Under the pieces are notes generated by a model. It did not search any database, had not been told where the DNA came from, and saw only the letters and a list, made by a program, of their open reading frames with translations. Positions 23,797 to 33,900 of a stretch of 60,218 nt of DNA are shown here, piece after piece (positions within the stretch are counted from its first letter, which is position 1; the number at the start of each line of letters is the position of its first letter). Both the position numbers and the translations under genes were made by a program. Source of the DNA: Lachnospiraceae bacterium (GTDB taxonomy: Bacteria; Bacillota; Clostridia; Lachnospirales; Lachnospiraceae). Location: NCBI GenBank assembly GCA_031272985.1, contig JAISSU010000030.1, forward strand, positions 1 to 60,218. Reading direction: 5' to 3'.

Positions 23797-24813
23797 ATGA
23801 AGCTTTTGACAGTTGTAATCCCCTGTCACAACGCGGGGAAATACCTTACGAGAGCGGTCGACAGTGCCCTCGGATCGAGTAAAGAAGTAGAAATAATAAT
23901 TATTGACAGCGAATCCAAAGACGGTTCATCCAAGGTTGCGGACGATTATTGCTTTTTGCACCCTTCCATCGTGCGCGTTATTCACAAGGAAAACATGGGG
24001 ACGGGGGACGCGATTAACGCGGCTCTTCGCATGGCGGAGGGGATATATTTTAAGGTTCTTGAGCCGACAGATATATTGAATAAGGATGCTTTGCGTCAGG
24101 TCATTAATCTACTTAAGACCCTAAAAGAAACATATAATGAGACCGACATGCTGATTACGAATTATGTAGTCGAGCGTGTTGATTCTTCGGATAAGAAAAC
24201 AATTCATTACAGAAGTATCCTGCCTCAGGGAAAAGTCTTTTCGTGGAAACAGACCGGAAGGTTTAAGGTGGGGCAATATATGCCTATGCATTCCGTGATT
24301 TACAGAACAGGACTCCTGCGCCTTTCTCAAATGGAACTCCCAAAATACTCGATTTATTATTGGTATGCCTATCTGTTTCACCCGCTGCCTTTCATTAGAA
24401 AACTATATTATTTGGATGCGGATTTACTGCGGCATTACCAGAAGAAGGAAGAGGAAGCAGGCACTCCCGATACCGCAATGGCAATAGCCGACCAAAGGGT
24501 TTTCATTTCGCGTGAGATAATGACAATGTATAAAATAAGGAAGGTTCCGGGCAGAAAGCTGCGCAATTATATGGCTAATATGCTCGCCGTGATTATGGCG
24601 GGTTCGACGGTATTATTAAATAGTATGCATACAAAGGACAGCCGCGAAAGAAAAAGGGAGATCTGGCATTATTTAAGAAGGCAGGATTTTGGACTCTATT
24701 TGAAAATTCGATACGGGATTCTCGGACAGGGGGCAAATTTTCCGGGACTTCCGGGGCGCAATATGACGAATTTCTTTTATAGATCAGTAAAGCAACTATT
24801 AGGTTATGATTAA
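23797..24813 (+). CDS. Family 2 glycosyltransferase
   Basis: A 338-residue protein with a GT-A fold start (LLTVVIPCHNAGKYLTRAVDSAL), IIDSESKDGS for the nucleotide-sugar site, and EPTDILNKD in place of the usual DxD. It transfers a sugar from a nucleotide donor, probably to a wall or surface polymer; substrate unknown. ATG 23797 is chosen because the upstream in-frame ATG 23746 coincides with the promoter -35 box. The C-terminal 90 residues are basic and helical and may bind the membrane. Confidence 0.8.
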   Translation: MKLLTVVIPCHNAGKYLTRAVDSALGSSKEVEIIIIDSESKDGSSKVADDYCFLHPSIVRVIHKENMGTGDAINAALRMAEGIYFKVLEPTDILNKDALRQVINLLKTLKETYNETDMLITNYVVERVDSSDKKTIHYRSILPQGKVFSWKQTGRFKVGQYMPMHSVIYRTGLLRLSQMELPKYSIYYWYAYLFHPLPFIRKLYYLDADLLRHYQKKEEEAGTPDTAMAIADQRVFISREIMTMYKIRKVPGRKLRNYMANMLAVIMAGSTVLLNSMHTKDSRERKREIWHYLRRQDFGLYLKIRYGILGQGANFPGLPGRNMTNFFYRSVKQLLGYD

Positions 24814-24829
24814 ATGGAGGTGTAATACG

Positions 24830-25141
24830 ATGGCTATTGTACACGTAGGAGAAGATAATTTTGAAAAAGAAGTGCTGAAAAGTGAAATACCCGTAATGGT
24901 GGATTTTTGGGCGCCATGGTGCGGGCCGTGCCGATCATTGGCACCGGTAATAGATGAGATCGCAGAAGAAGTAATAGGCACAAAGATTTGCAAATGCGAT
25001 ACCGATAAAGCAATGAATATCGCGAAAAAATACAGAATCATGTCAATACCTACGCTTATATTGTTTAAGAACGGGGAAAATGTAAAATCTCTTATTGGAG
25101 TCAGAACAAAATCGGAAATACTTGAAATGATAAATTCGTGA
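24830..25141 (+). CDS. Thioredoxin
   Basis: A 103-residue thioredoxin with the active site WCGPC (Trp30, Cys31, Cys34) in DFWAPWCGPC, the cis-proline in MSIPTLILF and the usual length. It reduces protein disulfides in the cytoplasm. ATG 24830 with TGGAGG upstream; an earlier in-frame ATG at 24806 overlaps the previous stop. No thioredoxin reductase is nearby. Confidence 0.93.
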   Translation: MAIVHVGEDNFEKEVLKSEIPVMVDFWAPWCGPCRSLAPVIDEIAEEVIGTKICKCDTDKAMNIAKKYRIMSIPTLILFKNGENVKSLIGVRTKSEILEMINS

Positions 25142-25153
25142 CAGGAGGTATGT

Positions 25154-25714
25154 ATGACAAAGACGGGCGTAATCCACGGGAGATTTCAGGTGCTGCATCT
25201 AAAGCACATGGAGTATTTATTGGCGGCAAAAACAAGATGCGCGAAGCTCTACATCGGAATCAGTAATCCGGATTCTTCGTATGTACGCGATACCGTAAAT
25301 GACCCTGAGCGCTCTTTGAGTCAATCAAATCCTCTTACATATTTTGAGCGCTTTGAGATGATACGAGAGGCGATGCTCGAATTTAAAGTCCCTCGTGAGG
25401 AATTCGATATCGTGCCCTTCCCTATAAATCGCCCCGAATACTTGCTTGAGTATGTCCCGAAGGACGCGGTATTCTATATGACGATTTATGACACTTGGGG
25501 TGAAGAGAAATATAAAATCTTCAAAGCCCTCGGACTAAACGTTGATGTAATGTGGAGAAAAGAAGCCGCGGAAAAAGAACTCTCAGCTGCCTGGGTCAGA
25601 AGCTGCATCACGGCAGGATATGAATGGGAACACTTAGTGCCAAAGAGCGTGTATAAGTACATAGTGGAAAAGGGGATAGATAAGCGTATTACGAGTTTAG
25701 CTGGAAAACCATAA
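25154..25714 (+). CDS. Nucleotidyltransferase of the NMN/nicotinate-nucleotide adenylyltransferase type
   Basis: A 186-residue protein with the HxGH-like nucleotidylyltransferase start GVIHGRFQVLHLKHMEYL, in which the second motif reads HLKH, and the later SAAWVRSCITAG segment that acts as the ISSTxxR-like motif. It resembles NadM/NadR-type NMN adenylyltransferases. It may make NAD, or act on another nucleotide; substrate is uncertain. ACAGGAGGT precedes ATG 25154. A T-box operon follows. Confidence 0.7.
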   Translation: MTKTGVIHGRFQVLHLKHMEYLLAAKTRCAKLYIGISNPDSSYVRDTVNDPERSLSQSNPLTYFERFEMIREAMLEFKVPREEFDIVPFPINRPEYLLEYVPKDAVFYMTIYDTWGEEKYKIFKALGLNVDVMWRKEAAEKELSAAWVRSCITAGYEWEHLVPKSVYKYIVEKGIDKRITSLAGKP

Positions 25715-25762
25715 AAATTCGTAATAGAGTAAACCTATAATAGAGCTCTCCTGATTTTTTTC

Positions 25763-25791
25763 TTGCATTTCCGTTTTGTATGTGATACCAT
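25763..25791 (+). promoter_or_regulatory. Promoter of the T-box operon
   Basis: TTGCAT (25763-25768), 17-base spacer, TACCAT (25786-25791). Predicted start near 25798, at the base of the first T-box stem. Confidence 0.55.
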
Positions 25792-25797
25792 TCTGGG

Positions 25798-26089
25798 CAA
25801 GTGGTCATTAGACCATGTGGTTTTTAAATATTATAAATGCGAAGAACAAGACTCTGTTTCATGGACTTGACAGGAATTAGGCGTCACCGACTGAAAGCGC
25901 CTTTCATCAAAGTGAGACAATAGGGAACACTTGGGAGCTGACCGTTTGAAATTAGCAGTAGGGCGGTTCGTGGCACGCGTTAAGTGCTTAATGAAGCGGA
26001 ATTCCCTCTGGGAATTCAATGCGGGTGGTACCGCGGATGATTATTAATCAGTCGCCCCGAAATGTGAAAGCATTTCGGGGCTTATTTTA
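25798..26089 (+). promoter_or_regulatory. T-box riboswitch of the aspS-gatCAB operon, possible two-codon type
   Basis: The T-box core AATGCGGGTGGTACCGCG (26018-26035) is canonical, with TGGT at 26026-26029 to pair with the tRNA 3' end. Stem III is a perfect 8-bp hairpin (25999-26017), and an intrinsic terminator follows. Stem I can close by CAAGT (25798-25802) with ACTTG (25929-25933). Just inside on the 3' side is GGGAAC (25923-25928), which offers GAA (Glu) at 25925-25927 and AAC (Asn) at 25926-25928, one base apart. In Clostridium acetobutylicum the T-box of the same operon is known to read two overlapping codons for tRNA-Asn and tRNA-Glu. The specifier position here is my inference. Confidence 0.85.
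26054..26089 (+). terminator. Regulated terminator of the T-box
   Basis: An 11-bp stem (26054-26064 with 26071-26081), 6-base loop, then TTATTTTA. The 5' arm (CGCCCC) can instead pair with GGG of the T-box core to form the antiterminator when uncharged tRNA is bound. Confidence 0.85.
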
Positions 26090-26107
26090 TGGATAGGAGT
26101 AATTACA

Positions 26108-27442
26108 ATGGAGTTTATTTCGGGAGTTAAGGAAAAGGAAGATTTGAGTATCGCGCAATTGCTGGAAGAGGAACGAATCGGAAAGTGCGTAAAGGTCTGC
26201 GGTGCCGTTCACTCTATCAGAAAGAGCGGGATTGTGCAGTTCTTAATCTTGAGGAAAGCCGACGGGCTCGTTCAAGGTGTTTATGAAGAGGGAAAGACTA
26301 AATTTTCCCTTAAGGGGGTAAAGGAAGGGGCAAGCGTCATCGCAAGCGGGATTCTCGAAAAGAATGAGAAAGCACCGCATGGTGTGGAACTTAGATTATC
26401 GGGGTTAAAGATTTTAAGTTCACCAAAGTCTGAAGCTCTCCCCTTGCCCATTAATAAATGGAAGCTTAAGACTTCATTGGAGGCTAAGCTTAATTATCGT
26501 TCTATTTCTCTTAGGAATTTAAGGGAGAGGGCGAAATTTAAACTGCAGGAGGGTATAACAAGAGCGTTCAGAGATTTTCTCTACTCTCAAGGTTTTACCG
26601 AGATTCATACACCGAAAATAGGAGCGAAAGGGGCCGAAGGCGGAGCCAATGTATTTAAATTGGAGTACTTTCATAAGCCTGCGGTATTGGAGCAAAGTCC
26701 CCAGTTTTATAAGCAGATGATGGTGGGGGTATTCGACAGGGTTTTCGAGACTGCCCCGGTTTTCAGAGCGGAAAAACACAATACTAAGCGTCATTTAAAT
26801 GAATATACGAGCCTCGATTTCGAGATGGGTTATATTGACGGATTCGAAGATATTATGGCAATGGAAACGGGTTTTTTGCAATATGCGATTAAGTTATTGG
26901 GGAGCGAATATACCAAAGAACTGGATATACTGAAAATAACATTGCCGAAGGCTGATAATATACCGGCGGTAAAGTTTGCGGATATTAAAGAAGCTGTCGC
27001 AAAAGAGTATAACCATACAATGAGAAATCCGTTTGATTTAGAGCCCGAAGAGGAAACTCTGATCGGGCGTTACGCGAAGGAAAAATGGGACAGCGATTTC
27101 GTTTTTGTTACGCATTATCCATCAAAGAAAAGGCCGGTTTACGCAATGGACGACCCTGAAGATACCAGATTTACGCTCAGTTTTGATCTATTATATAAAG
27201 GAATGGAAATCACGACGGGCGGGCAAAGAATTCATGAATATGATAAACTAATTGAAAAGATTGAAGCGCGCGGGATGAGTACCGATGGCATGGAATATTA
27301 TTTAGATGCTTTTAAATACGGGATGCCACCTCATGGGGGATTGGGGATAGGATTAGAGAGACTCACGATGAAGCTTTGCGATGAGGATAATGTAAGAGAG
27401 ACGACTCTATTTCCCAGGGACATGGGGAGGCTTGAGCCGTAG
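26108..27442 (+). CDS. aspS: Non-discriminating aspartyl-tRNA synthetase, archaeal type
   Basis: A 444-residue class II synthetase of the short, archaeal AspRS type: an N-terminal OB fold (about 20-110), then the catalytic domain with motif 2 FRAEKHNTKRHLNEYTSLDFE and motif 3 GGLGIGLERLTMKL. It lacks the insertion domain of the long bacterial AspRS (about 590 residues). Placed in one operon with gatCAB, it should charge both tRNA-Asp and tRNA-Asn with Asp, the latter then being amidated. AsnRS also belongs to this class, but the YF/HKPAVLEQSPQFYKQ region and operon context favour AspRS. Ribosome site TAGGAG. Confidence 0.85.
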   Translation: MEFISGVKEKEDLSIAQLLEEERIGKCVKVCGAVHSIRKSGIVQFLILRKADGLVQGVYEEGKTKFSLKGVKEGASVIASGILEKNEKAPHGVELRLSGLKILSSPKSEALPLPINKWKLKTSLEAKLNYRSISLRNLRERAKFKLQEGITRAFRDFLYSQGFTEIHTPKIGAKGAEGGANVFKLEYFHKPAVLEQSPQFYKQMMVGVFDRVFETAPVFRAEKHNTKRHLNEYTSLDFEMGYIDGFEDIMAMETGFLQYAIKLLGSEYTKELDILKITLPKADNIPAVKFADIKEAVAKEYNHTMRNPFDLEPEEETLIGRYAKEKWDSDFVFVTHYPSKKRPVYAMDDPEDTRFTLSFDLLYKGMEITTGGQRIHEYDKLIEKIEARGMSTDGMEYYLDAFKYGMPPHGGLGIGLERLTMKLCDEDNVRETTLFPRDMGRLEP

Positions 27443-27580
27443 ACGAGCGCGAGCGTACTACTGATACGGCGATTTCTGTGGATAATATTGATTAATTTAA
27501 TGAATGTGAAATTGATTAGCAACGAGATGAACGGTAACGACGGTAACGTAAGTAATGATTTAACCGGAAAAGAGGTTAGT

Positions 27581-27874
27581 ATGGGACATCGCATTGACGA
27601 CGAGACAATAGAATATGTAGGAATTCTGGCAAAGCTCTCACTTACAGGGCAAGAAAAGGAAAAGGCAAAGGCCGATATGGAAAAAATGCTGGATTATATT
27701 GACACATTAAATGAGCTCGATACGCAAGGGATTGAGCCTATGTCACATGTATTTCCCGTAAATAATGTCTTTCGGGATGATGTAATCTCAAATGGCGACG
27801 GAAGCGAGGAAACGCTGGCGAATGCACCTTTACGAAAGAACAATGAGTTTGAAGTTCCTAAAACCATCGGTTAG
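27581..27874 (+). CDS. gatC: Asp/Glu-tRNA amidotransferase subunit C
   Basis: A 97-residue GatC with the family pattern DETIEYVGILAKLSL near the start, MLDYIDTLNELDTQGIEPMSH in the middle and the C-terminal LRKNNEFEVPKTIG. It stabilises the GatA-GatB complex. ATG 27581 is chosen (AGAGG 5 bases upstream and match to family starts); a TTG at 27488 would add 31 residues unlike the family. The 138-base gap after aspS has no clear terminator, so it is the same operon. Confidence 0.92.
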   Translation: MGHRIDDETIEYVGILAKLSLTGQEKEKAKADMEKMLDYIDTLNELDTQGIEPMSHVFPVNNVFRDDVISNGDGSEETLANAPLRKNNEFEVPKTIG

Positions 27875-27898
27875 AGTAGTTTCTTGGGAGAATTATAA

Positions 27899-29368
27899 AT
27901 GGACAATAATTTAATGACAGGCGTCACGCTTGGAAAGAAAATAAAAGCAAAAGAAATCTCGGTAAAAGAAGCCCTGGATTCGTATTATAAGAAGATAAAA
28001 GAAGTCGACCTTCAGATAAACAGCTATATTACGCTGTGTGAAGAGGAGGCTTACCAAAGGGCGGAGGAAGTTCAGGAGAAAATAAACAAGGGCGAGCTCG
28101 CCTCGCCTTTGGCGGGTGTTCCCTATGCCGCAAAAGATGTTCTTTGTACAAAAGGGATTAGGACGACCTGTGCATCAAAGATTCTGGGAGATTTTAAACC
28201 GACTTTTTCAGCGACTGCCATAGAGTTATTAGATAATGAGGGCGCGATTCTCATAGGAAAGACTAATATGGATGAATTTGCTATGGGGAGCACCACTGAG
28301 ACCTCATATTACGGACCCACTTTAAATCCGCATGATAAGGAAAGAGTCCCGGGAGGTTCATCGGGCGGTTCGGCTGCTGCAGTGGCTGCGGGAGAGTGCG
28401 CATTTGCACTTGGCAGCGATACCGGTGGCTCCATAAGGCAGCCTGCATCATATTGCGGGATTGTGGGGATTAAGCCCACGTACGGAACGGTTTCGAGATA
28501 CGGACTCATAGCTTATGGTTCGTCCCTTGACCAAATCGGACCGCTGTCAAACAGCGTAGAAGACGCGGCTATTATCCTTGATGCTATTTCGGCAAAGGAT
28601 GAAAAAGACAGCACCAGCGTGGGGCGCGATGAATATGGATTTGCAAAAGCACTTGCCGACGATGTAAAGGGATTAAAGATTGGCATTCCGAGCGACTATT
28701 TCGGAGAAGGCTTAAATAAAGAGGTTGCGGATGTGATTTTAAAAGCCGTGGATGTTCTAAGACAAAACGGCGCTATAGTGGAAGAATTCGACCTAAGTCT
28801 CGTGAAATACGCCATTCCTACTTATTATATAATAGCCTCGGCAGAGGCCAGCTCCAATCTTTCGAGATTCGACGGGGTGAAATACGGATTTCGCTCAGAT
28901 GATTTTGAAGGACTACATGATATGTATAAAAAGACGCGCAGTGAAGGTTTCGGAGCTGAGGTAAAGAGACGTATTATGCTGGGCTCGTTTGTCTTAAGTT
29001 CAGGGTATTACGATGCGTATTATCTGAAAGCACTCAGAGCTAAAGCGCTAATAAAAGAAGCTTTTAACAGAGCGTTTGCTAAATATGATGTGATTGTGGC
29101 ACCGGGATCCCCTACTACAGCACCGAAGCTCGGGGAAAGTCTGAAAGACCCTATTCAGATGTATTTAAGTGATATTTATACAGTTTCGGTCAATCTCGCG
29201 GGACTTCCCGGGATCACTATTCCTGTGGGGAAAGATGGCAAAGGATTGCCGGTAGGGATGCAGTTGATAGGTGATTGTTATAATGAGAAGACGATTCTAA
29301 GAGCTGCTTATAATTATGAAAGAACTGTTGAGGAAACGAAATGTCAAAACAATATGAAACAGTTATAG
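27899..29368 (+). CDS. gatA: Asp/Glu-tRNA amidotransferase subunit A
   Basis: A 489-residue amidase-signature enzyme. The catalytic triad is Lys79 (AAKDVL), Ser154 (GSSGGS) and Ser178 (DTGGSIRQPAS), the same numbering as the Staphylococcus enzyme. It releases ammonia from glutamine, which is channelled to GatB. The last 28 bases overlap the gatB start, a sign of coupled translation. Confidence 0.96.
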   Translation: MDNNLMTGVTLGKKIKAKEISVKEALDSYYKKIKEVDLQINSYITLCEEEAYQRAEEVQEKINKGELASPLAGVPYAAKDVLCTKGIRTTCASKILGDFKPTFSATAIELLDNEGAILIGKTNMDEFAMGSTTETSYYGPTLNPHDKERVPGGSSGGSAAAVAAGECAFALGSDTGGSIRQPASYCGIVGIKPTYGTVSRYGLIAYGSSLDQIGPLSNSVEDAAIILDAISAKDEKDSTSVGRDEYGFAKALADDVKGLKIGIPSDYFGEGLNKEVADVILKAVDVLRQNGAIVEEFDLSLVKYAIPTYYIIASAEASSNLSRFDGVKYGFRSDDFEGLHDMYKKTRSEGFGAEVKRRIMLGSFVLSSGYYDAYYLKALRAKALIKEAFNRAFAKYDVIVAPGSPTTAPKLGESLKDPIQMYLSDIYTVSVNLAGLPGITIPVGKDGKGLPVGMQLIGDCYNEKTILRAAYNYERTVEETKCQNNMKQL

Positions 29369-30777
29369 GATTAGAAGTCCATGTGGAATTAGCGACGAAA
29401 ACAAAGATATTCTGCGGCTGTTCCACCGAGTTTGGCGGGGCGCCCAATACGCATACCTGCCCAGTTTGTACGGGTATGCCGGGGTCGCTGCCTGTTCTTA
29501 ATAAGCAGGTAGTGGATTATGCTCTGGCTATTGCGATAGCGACGCAGTGTGAGGTTACGCCTGTTTGTAAATTCGACAGGAAAAATTATTTCTACCCGGA
29601 TAACCCGCAGAACTATCAGATCTCCCAGCTTTATCTTCCGATTGCGAGGAATGGATTTGTCGAGATAGAAACTAATTCGGGAATCAAAAAAGTCCGCATT
29701 CATGAAATGCATATGGAGGAAGACGCAGGGAAACTCATTCACGATGAATGGGATGACACCTCACTCGTTGATTTTAACCGAAGCGGTGTACCGCTCGTTG
29801 AGATAGTATCAGAGCCGGATATGCGTAGCGCCGATGAGGTATTAGCCTATATGGAAAAGCTGCGGCTGATAATTCAGTATCTGGGAGCCTCTGATTGTAA
29901 ACTGCAGGAAGGCTCAATGAGAGCTGATGTCAATTTATCCGTGCGCGAAGTAGGCAGTCCGAGCTTTGGCACCAGAACCGAAATGAAGAACCTGAATTCA
30001 TTTAAGGCCATTGCCCGTGCTATCGAAGCCGAGAGACAAAGACAAATTGAGATAATAGAAGAAGGCGGTGAGGTCATTCAGGAGACGAGGCGCTGGGATG
30101 ACAATAAGGAATATTCTTATGCTATGCGTTCAAAGGAAGACGCAAAGGATTATCGTTATTTCCCCGAGCCGGATCTCGTGCCTATTGTAATAGGCGAAGA
30201 CTGGATAGAAAGGATAAGGAGCGCCCAGCCGGAGCTTCGCACAGAAAAGCTTATGAGATATAAAAAAGAATTTGACATACCTGAGTATGATGCTAAGATA
30301 TTGACAGAATCAAAACATATGGCTGATCTCTTTGAAGCGACCACCGCTATTTGTCATAAACCTAAGAAGGTTTCGAACTGGCTCATGGTTGAAACATTTA
30401 GATTAATGAAAGAGACCGGGACGGAATGTGAAGAATTAATATTCAGTCCTTCACATTTGGCAGATTTAATAAATCTTGCGGAAAATAAGACAATTAACAG
30501 CACCGTGGCAAAAGAGGTCTTTGAAAAAATATTCAGAGAAGATATCGACCCGAATATATATGTAAAAGAAATGGGATTAGCCACTGTAAATGACGAGGAA
30601 GCCATAGAAAAAGCCGCAAAACAGGCGATTTCGGAAAACCCGAAATCGGTGGAAGATTATAAAAACGGAAAAGAAAAAGCGATCGGATTTCTGGTAGGAC
30701 AGACAATGAAAACCCTGAAAGGACAAGGAAATCCGGGGATTGTTAAGGAGGTTTTATATTCATTGTTGAATAATTGA
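29341..30777 (+). CDS. gatB: Asp/Glu-tRNA amidotransferase subunit B
   Basis: A 478-residue GatB. It begins with the family start YETVIGLEVHVEL, has a zinc site of Cys25, Cys27, Cys40 and Cys43 (CGC...CPVC) and the C-terminal YqeY-like tail domain that binds tRNA. It activates and amidates misacylated Glu-tRNA(Gln) and Asp-tRNA(Asn). It overlaps gatA by 28 bases. Confidence 0.96.
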   Translation: MSKQYETVIGLEVHVELATKTKIFCGCSTEFGGAPNTHTCPVCTGMPGSLPVLNKQVVDYALAIAIATQCEVTPVCKFDRKNYFYPDNPQNYQISQLYLPIARNGFVEIETNSGIKKVRIHEMHMEEDAGKLIHDEWDDTSLVDFNRSGVPLVEIVSEPDMRSADEVLAYMEKLRLIIQYLGASDCKLQEGSMRADVNLSVREVGSPSFGTRTEMKNLNSFKAIARAIEAERQRQIEIIEEGGEVIQETRRWDDNKEYSYAMRSKEDAKDYRYFPEPDLVPIVIGEDWIERIRSAQPELRTEKLMRYKKEFDIPEYDAKILTESKHMADLFEATTAICHKPKKVSNWLMVETFRLMKETGTECEELIFSPSHLADLINLAENKTINSTVAKEVFEKIFREDIDPNIYVKEMGLATVNDEEAIEKAAKQAISENPKSVEDYKNGKEKAIGFLVGQTMKTLKGQGNPGIVKEVLYSLLNN

Positions 30778-30819
30778 TGAATAAAAAGAAAAAAAATTTA
30801 AAAAATTTTAATTTTTCGC

Positions 30820-30848
30820 TTGACAAGTCAAAAAACAACGATTATTAT
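30820..30848 (+). promoter_or_regulatory. Strong promoter of the surface-protein gene
   Basis: TTGACA (30820-30825) and TATTAT (30843-30848) with a 17-base spacer, preceded by an A/T-rich stretch (30778-30816) that could act as an UP element. The leader to the next large gene is about 115 bases. Confidence 0.75.
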
Positions 30849-30872
30849 TGTAATCACCATAGGGGGAAGTAT

Positions 30873-30932
30873 ATGGTAAGTCACTATGGATGCTGTATCT
30901 GGGGAGAGATGCATCCGGGGAGAAGTAGCTGA
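30873..30932 (+). CDS. Candidate 19-codon leader peptide
   Basis: An ATG at 30873 opens a 19-residue frame ending at TGA 30930, with an AGGGGG ribosome site 6 bases upstream, in the leader of the surface-protein gene. The peptide is MVSHYGCCIWGEMHPGRSS: paired Cys, one Trp, a Gly-Arg-Ser-Ser end. The same DNA can fold: GGATGC (30887-30892) with GCATCC (30911-30916), and CCATAG with CTATGG just upstream. Ribosome position on this frame could thus alter leader folding. I know no family for the peptide. Short frames arise by chance, so this is only a candidate. Confidence 0.4.
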   Translation: MVSHYGCCIWGEMHPGRSS

Positions 30933-30968
30933 CGGTTGTTTTTTTAGATTAATAAGGGGGGATGGGTG

Positions 30969-33900
30969 ATGAAAGATCACTCTGTCATCAGAGAACGTAT
31001 TTTTCGTAAAGAGAGAATGTATAAAGCCAGAAGGCGTATATTCTCATGTTTCGTAGCATCAATTTTCGTATTTTCCTTTTTACTATCCGCGATAAAGATG
31101 CTCTCAATCCCGGTTAAAGCCGCGGACGGAGACGTTTATTTTGGGGCCGGCTCGTATGGTATTGTTACTGATTTGATTCAGAATAATACCGTATTAGATG
31201 AGAATACGACCTTACAAGAAGGCAGTCTGGATTTGGATTTTGTCGTCAACATCAAACCTGACGATTTTGAGAATTGGGTGAGAGAAGGTGGCACCGGCAC
31301 GACTGCAAGTCAGGCAGCCAAAGATACCTTGATACATATCTATGTAAGCAAGGCGGCTTTCCCCGACCAGACACCGACGTTGGACAATCCGGTAATACCT
31401 GTGGGTGATAACAGCCAGAGGTATTTCACAGATGCAGCCAGGAATATGTATGAAGTGATCCAGCCGGTTACGGCAACATCATTTCCAGCCGGTTATGTCG
31501 GGGATGAGGATGATCTGCCATCGGATTTCTGGGACTTTCAGTTGAAATTTAACGTTTCGACTCCAGCAGGCTTCGCTGCTTATCAGAATACCGGCTGGGA
31601 TATTCATAATCAGAAGCTGGAATTACATGGAGAGTACAAGAAAACCGACTCAAAGACAAAGGATATTGTCATTATCGATGACACCTCTACTGTAGGTGTG
31701 GATTATGACAGGGAATTCCCTGACCCACCGCCTGATGATCCGGAGGACCCGACTACAGGAGTACCGAGTTTTAAGAAAGGTGTATTAAGCGGCGGTTATG
31801 GTACGGTTGATAACCACTATGTACCCTATGACGGACGTTATTGGGCTCAGCTTTATAATGAAGAGGCTGACGTTCCGCCTCTGACCAGTAGCTCATACTC
31901 CACTGTTGATGAGAATAATGTACTTATCGGAGTCGGAAATCATTATGTGGCTTATGAATTGCAGGTAAACTTTGACGGCAATGGTTTAGTCCATAATAAT
32001 GGTTTGGATCAGGAGCCGGGAGTGGTTACTGAAACCATTCCTTCGGGAATGAAGTTGGTGGAATATGGTGATAAAGTCGGTATATTTATCGATCGTTACA
32101 CAGGGTCACCCAGAACCGCCGATGAACACGGAGTATTATACAGTAATAATATTACGATGGTGCAGGAAGTCGTTGAAGCAAGTATGTCTGTGACCGGCGA
32201 CGGAACAAAAACACTTGCGACCGATCACGGTAATTACTTTGTAAAAGCGGAGGATTTAGGTATTAGCCTTACCTATACTCCGGCTGCATCAGAAGATGGA
32301 AACGCTCAGGTAAGAATAACCTTTGGTTCGGCGCCTGAAACTAAGACTGACGGAAGCGCAACTCCGGACAATTACAAGGATAATTCACCGGCTTACAGAA
32401 TTGTTATTTTATTGGAAACCGATAATAGTTCCACATCAGGCTTTATAAGTGAGATTGAGAACACAGCCAGTCTTCAATACGTGGATGAAGATGGCCCCGA
32501 GACTATTCACAGTGAAGTGGAAGTTACTTGGATTAAACAAAACTCAGGCCAGCTCTCAAGGAAATTAGGCTATGATTTCGATGAAGATGACTGGGATGCC
32601 GATGCAAGAGACGTTATTCCGGATTCCGGAAATTATCCGATTACGGAGGTGGATGGGAAGTCCTATATTACGATTCCTTACAGACTGGATATATTTGCGG
32701 TCGGAATAGTTACCGACTCACAAATACTCAATATTGTCGATACCCTGCCGGGCGGCGAATTTGTAACCGACGGAACCGAACCATATTACTTTACTAAGGA
32801 TTTGGATGAAACGCATTTGGCTTTAGCCGATGTCCCATTCGTACTAACTACCGAAGGTCTTTCCGAAAATGCCTTGTTTGCGATTTCCAACAAGGCGGGT
32901 GGATATGGTACAAATGGTAAATCCACAACGTATCACTTCTATTATAAGATGAGGATACCGTTAGACAATATTTACGGCTCCACGAAGACCAACTGGGCGA
33001 GTAGCTCCAAGGTCGACCGTATTATTCCGCTTAAGGTCACGCTCAATAAATACGACAGCGAAGACCGCAGTAAACAGAAACCTTTAACCGACAGTGATTA
33101 TCAGATTGGTTTATTCTACTCTGATGGCACAACTCCGGTGAAGGATTACACGGGAGCGGACGCGGTTTTCTCTAAGGATAAGCTTACGCTTTATATCGAC
33201 CAGACTGAGATTAATCAGCAATTGCTGCCGCTTAAATTGGTCGAGATGACACCGCCGTCGGCTGAGTACTCCGGCTCGCAGGGCAAAACCTATACTATTT
33301 ACTTTACTTACAGCAATGCCCTGCCTGTATTAAGCGAGGATGACGCTACCACTACGGATGTAACAGAAGACGACACTTTACTCGAGCTCGTTAAGAATAC
33401 GGATAATTCATACAATCTTTCCGTATTCAATGAGAAGGATTCGGATTACGGGAAGCTTTCCGTAACGAAGACCGTCACCGCGGGCGATAATGAAAAGGTA
33501 TTTACCTTCTACTTAAAGACGGGAGAGCCTTTGGCGCCATTTAACGGTTCATTTACCGTAACCGGAGATGATGCGCCGACTGGTACACAAACTACGAGCA
33601 CAGAAGGTGCATTTACCTTAAAGCACGGACAGACAGCGCACTTTAATATACTAAAAGGAACACCCTACCAGGTGGTCGAAGCAGATTATTCGGAGGATGG
33701 CTATATAACATATGTGACCGGCACGTCCGGAACCATAAACGCGGCAGAGCTTACGGCAGCTTTCGAAAATGTAAAAACAAAACCGATAACGCCGATTGAC
33801 TCTCCGAATCCTGATACACCGGATACACCATCGACAGATACCGCCGTGCCTACCGGCGATGACGCAAACTTTATCTGGCTGGTGCCGATGTTCATGTCCC

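Noticed and set aside
30849-30960. Known riboswitch (c-di-GMP, c-di-AMP) in the surface-protein leader
   Set aside because: The conserved bases of those classes as I know them are not present; only simple hairpins are seen.
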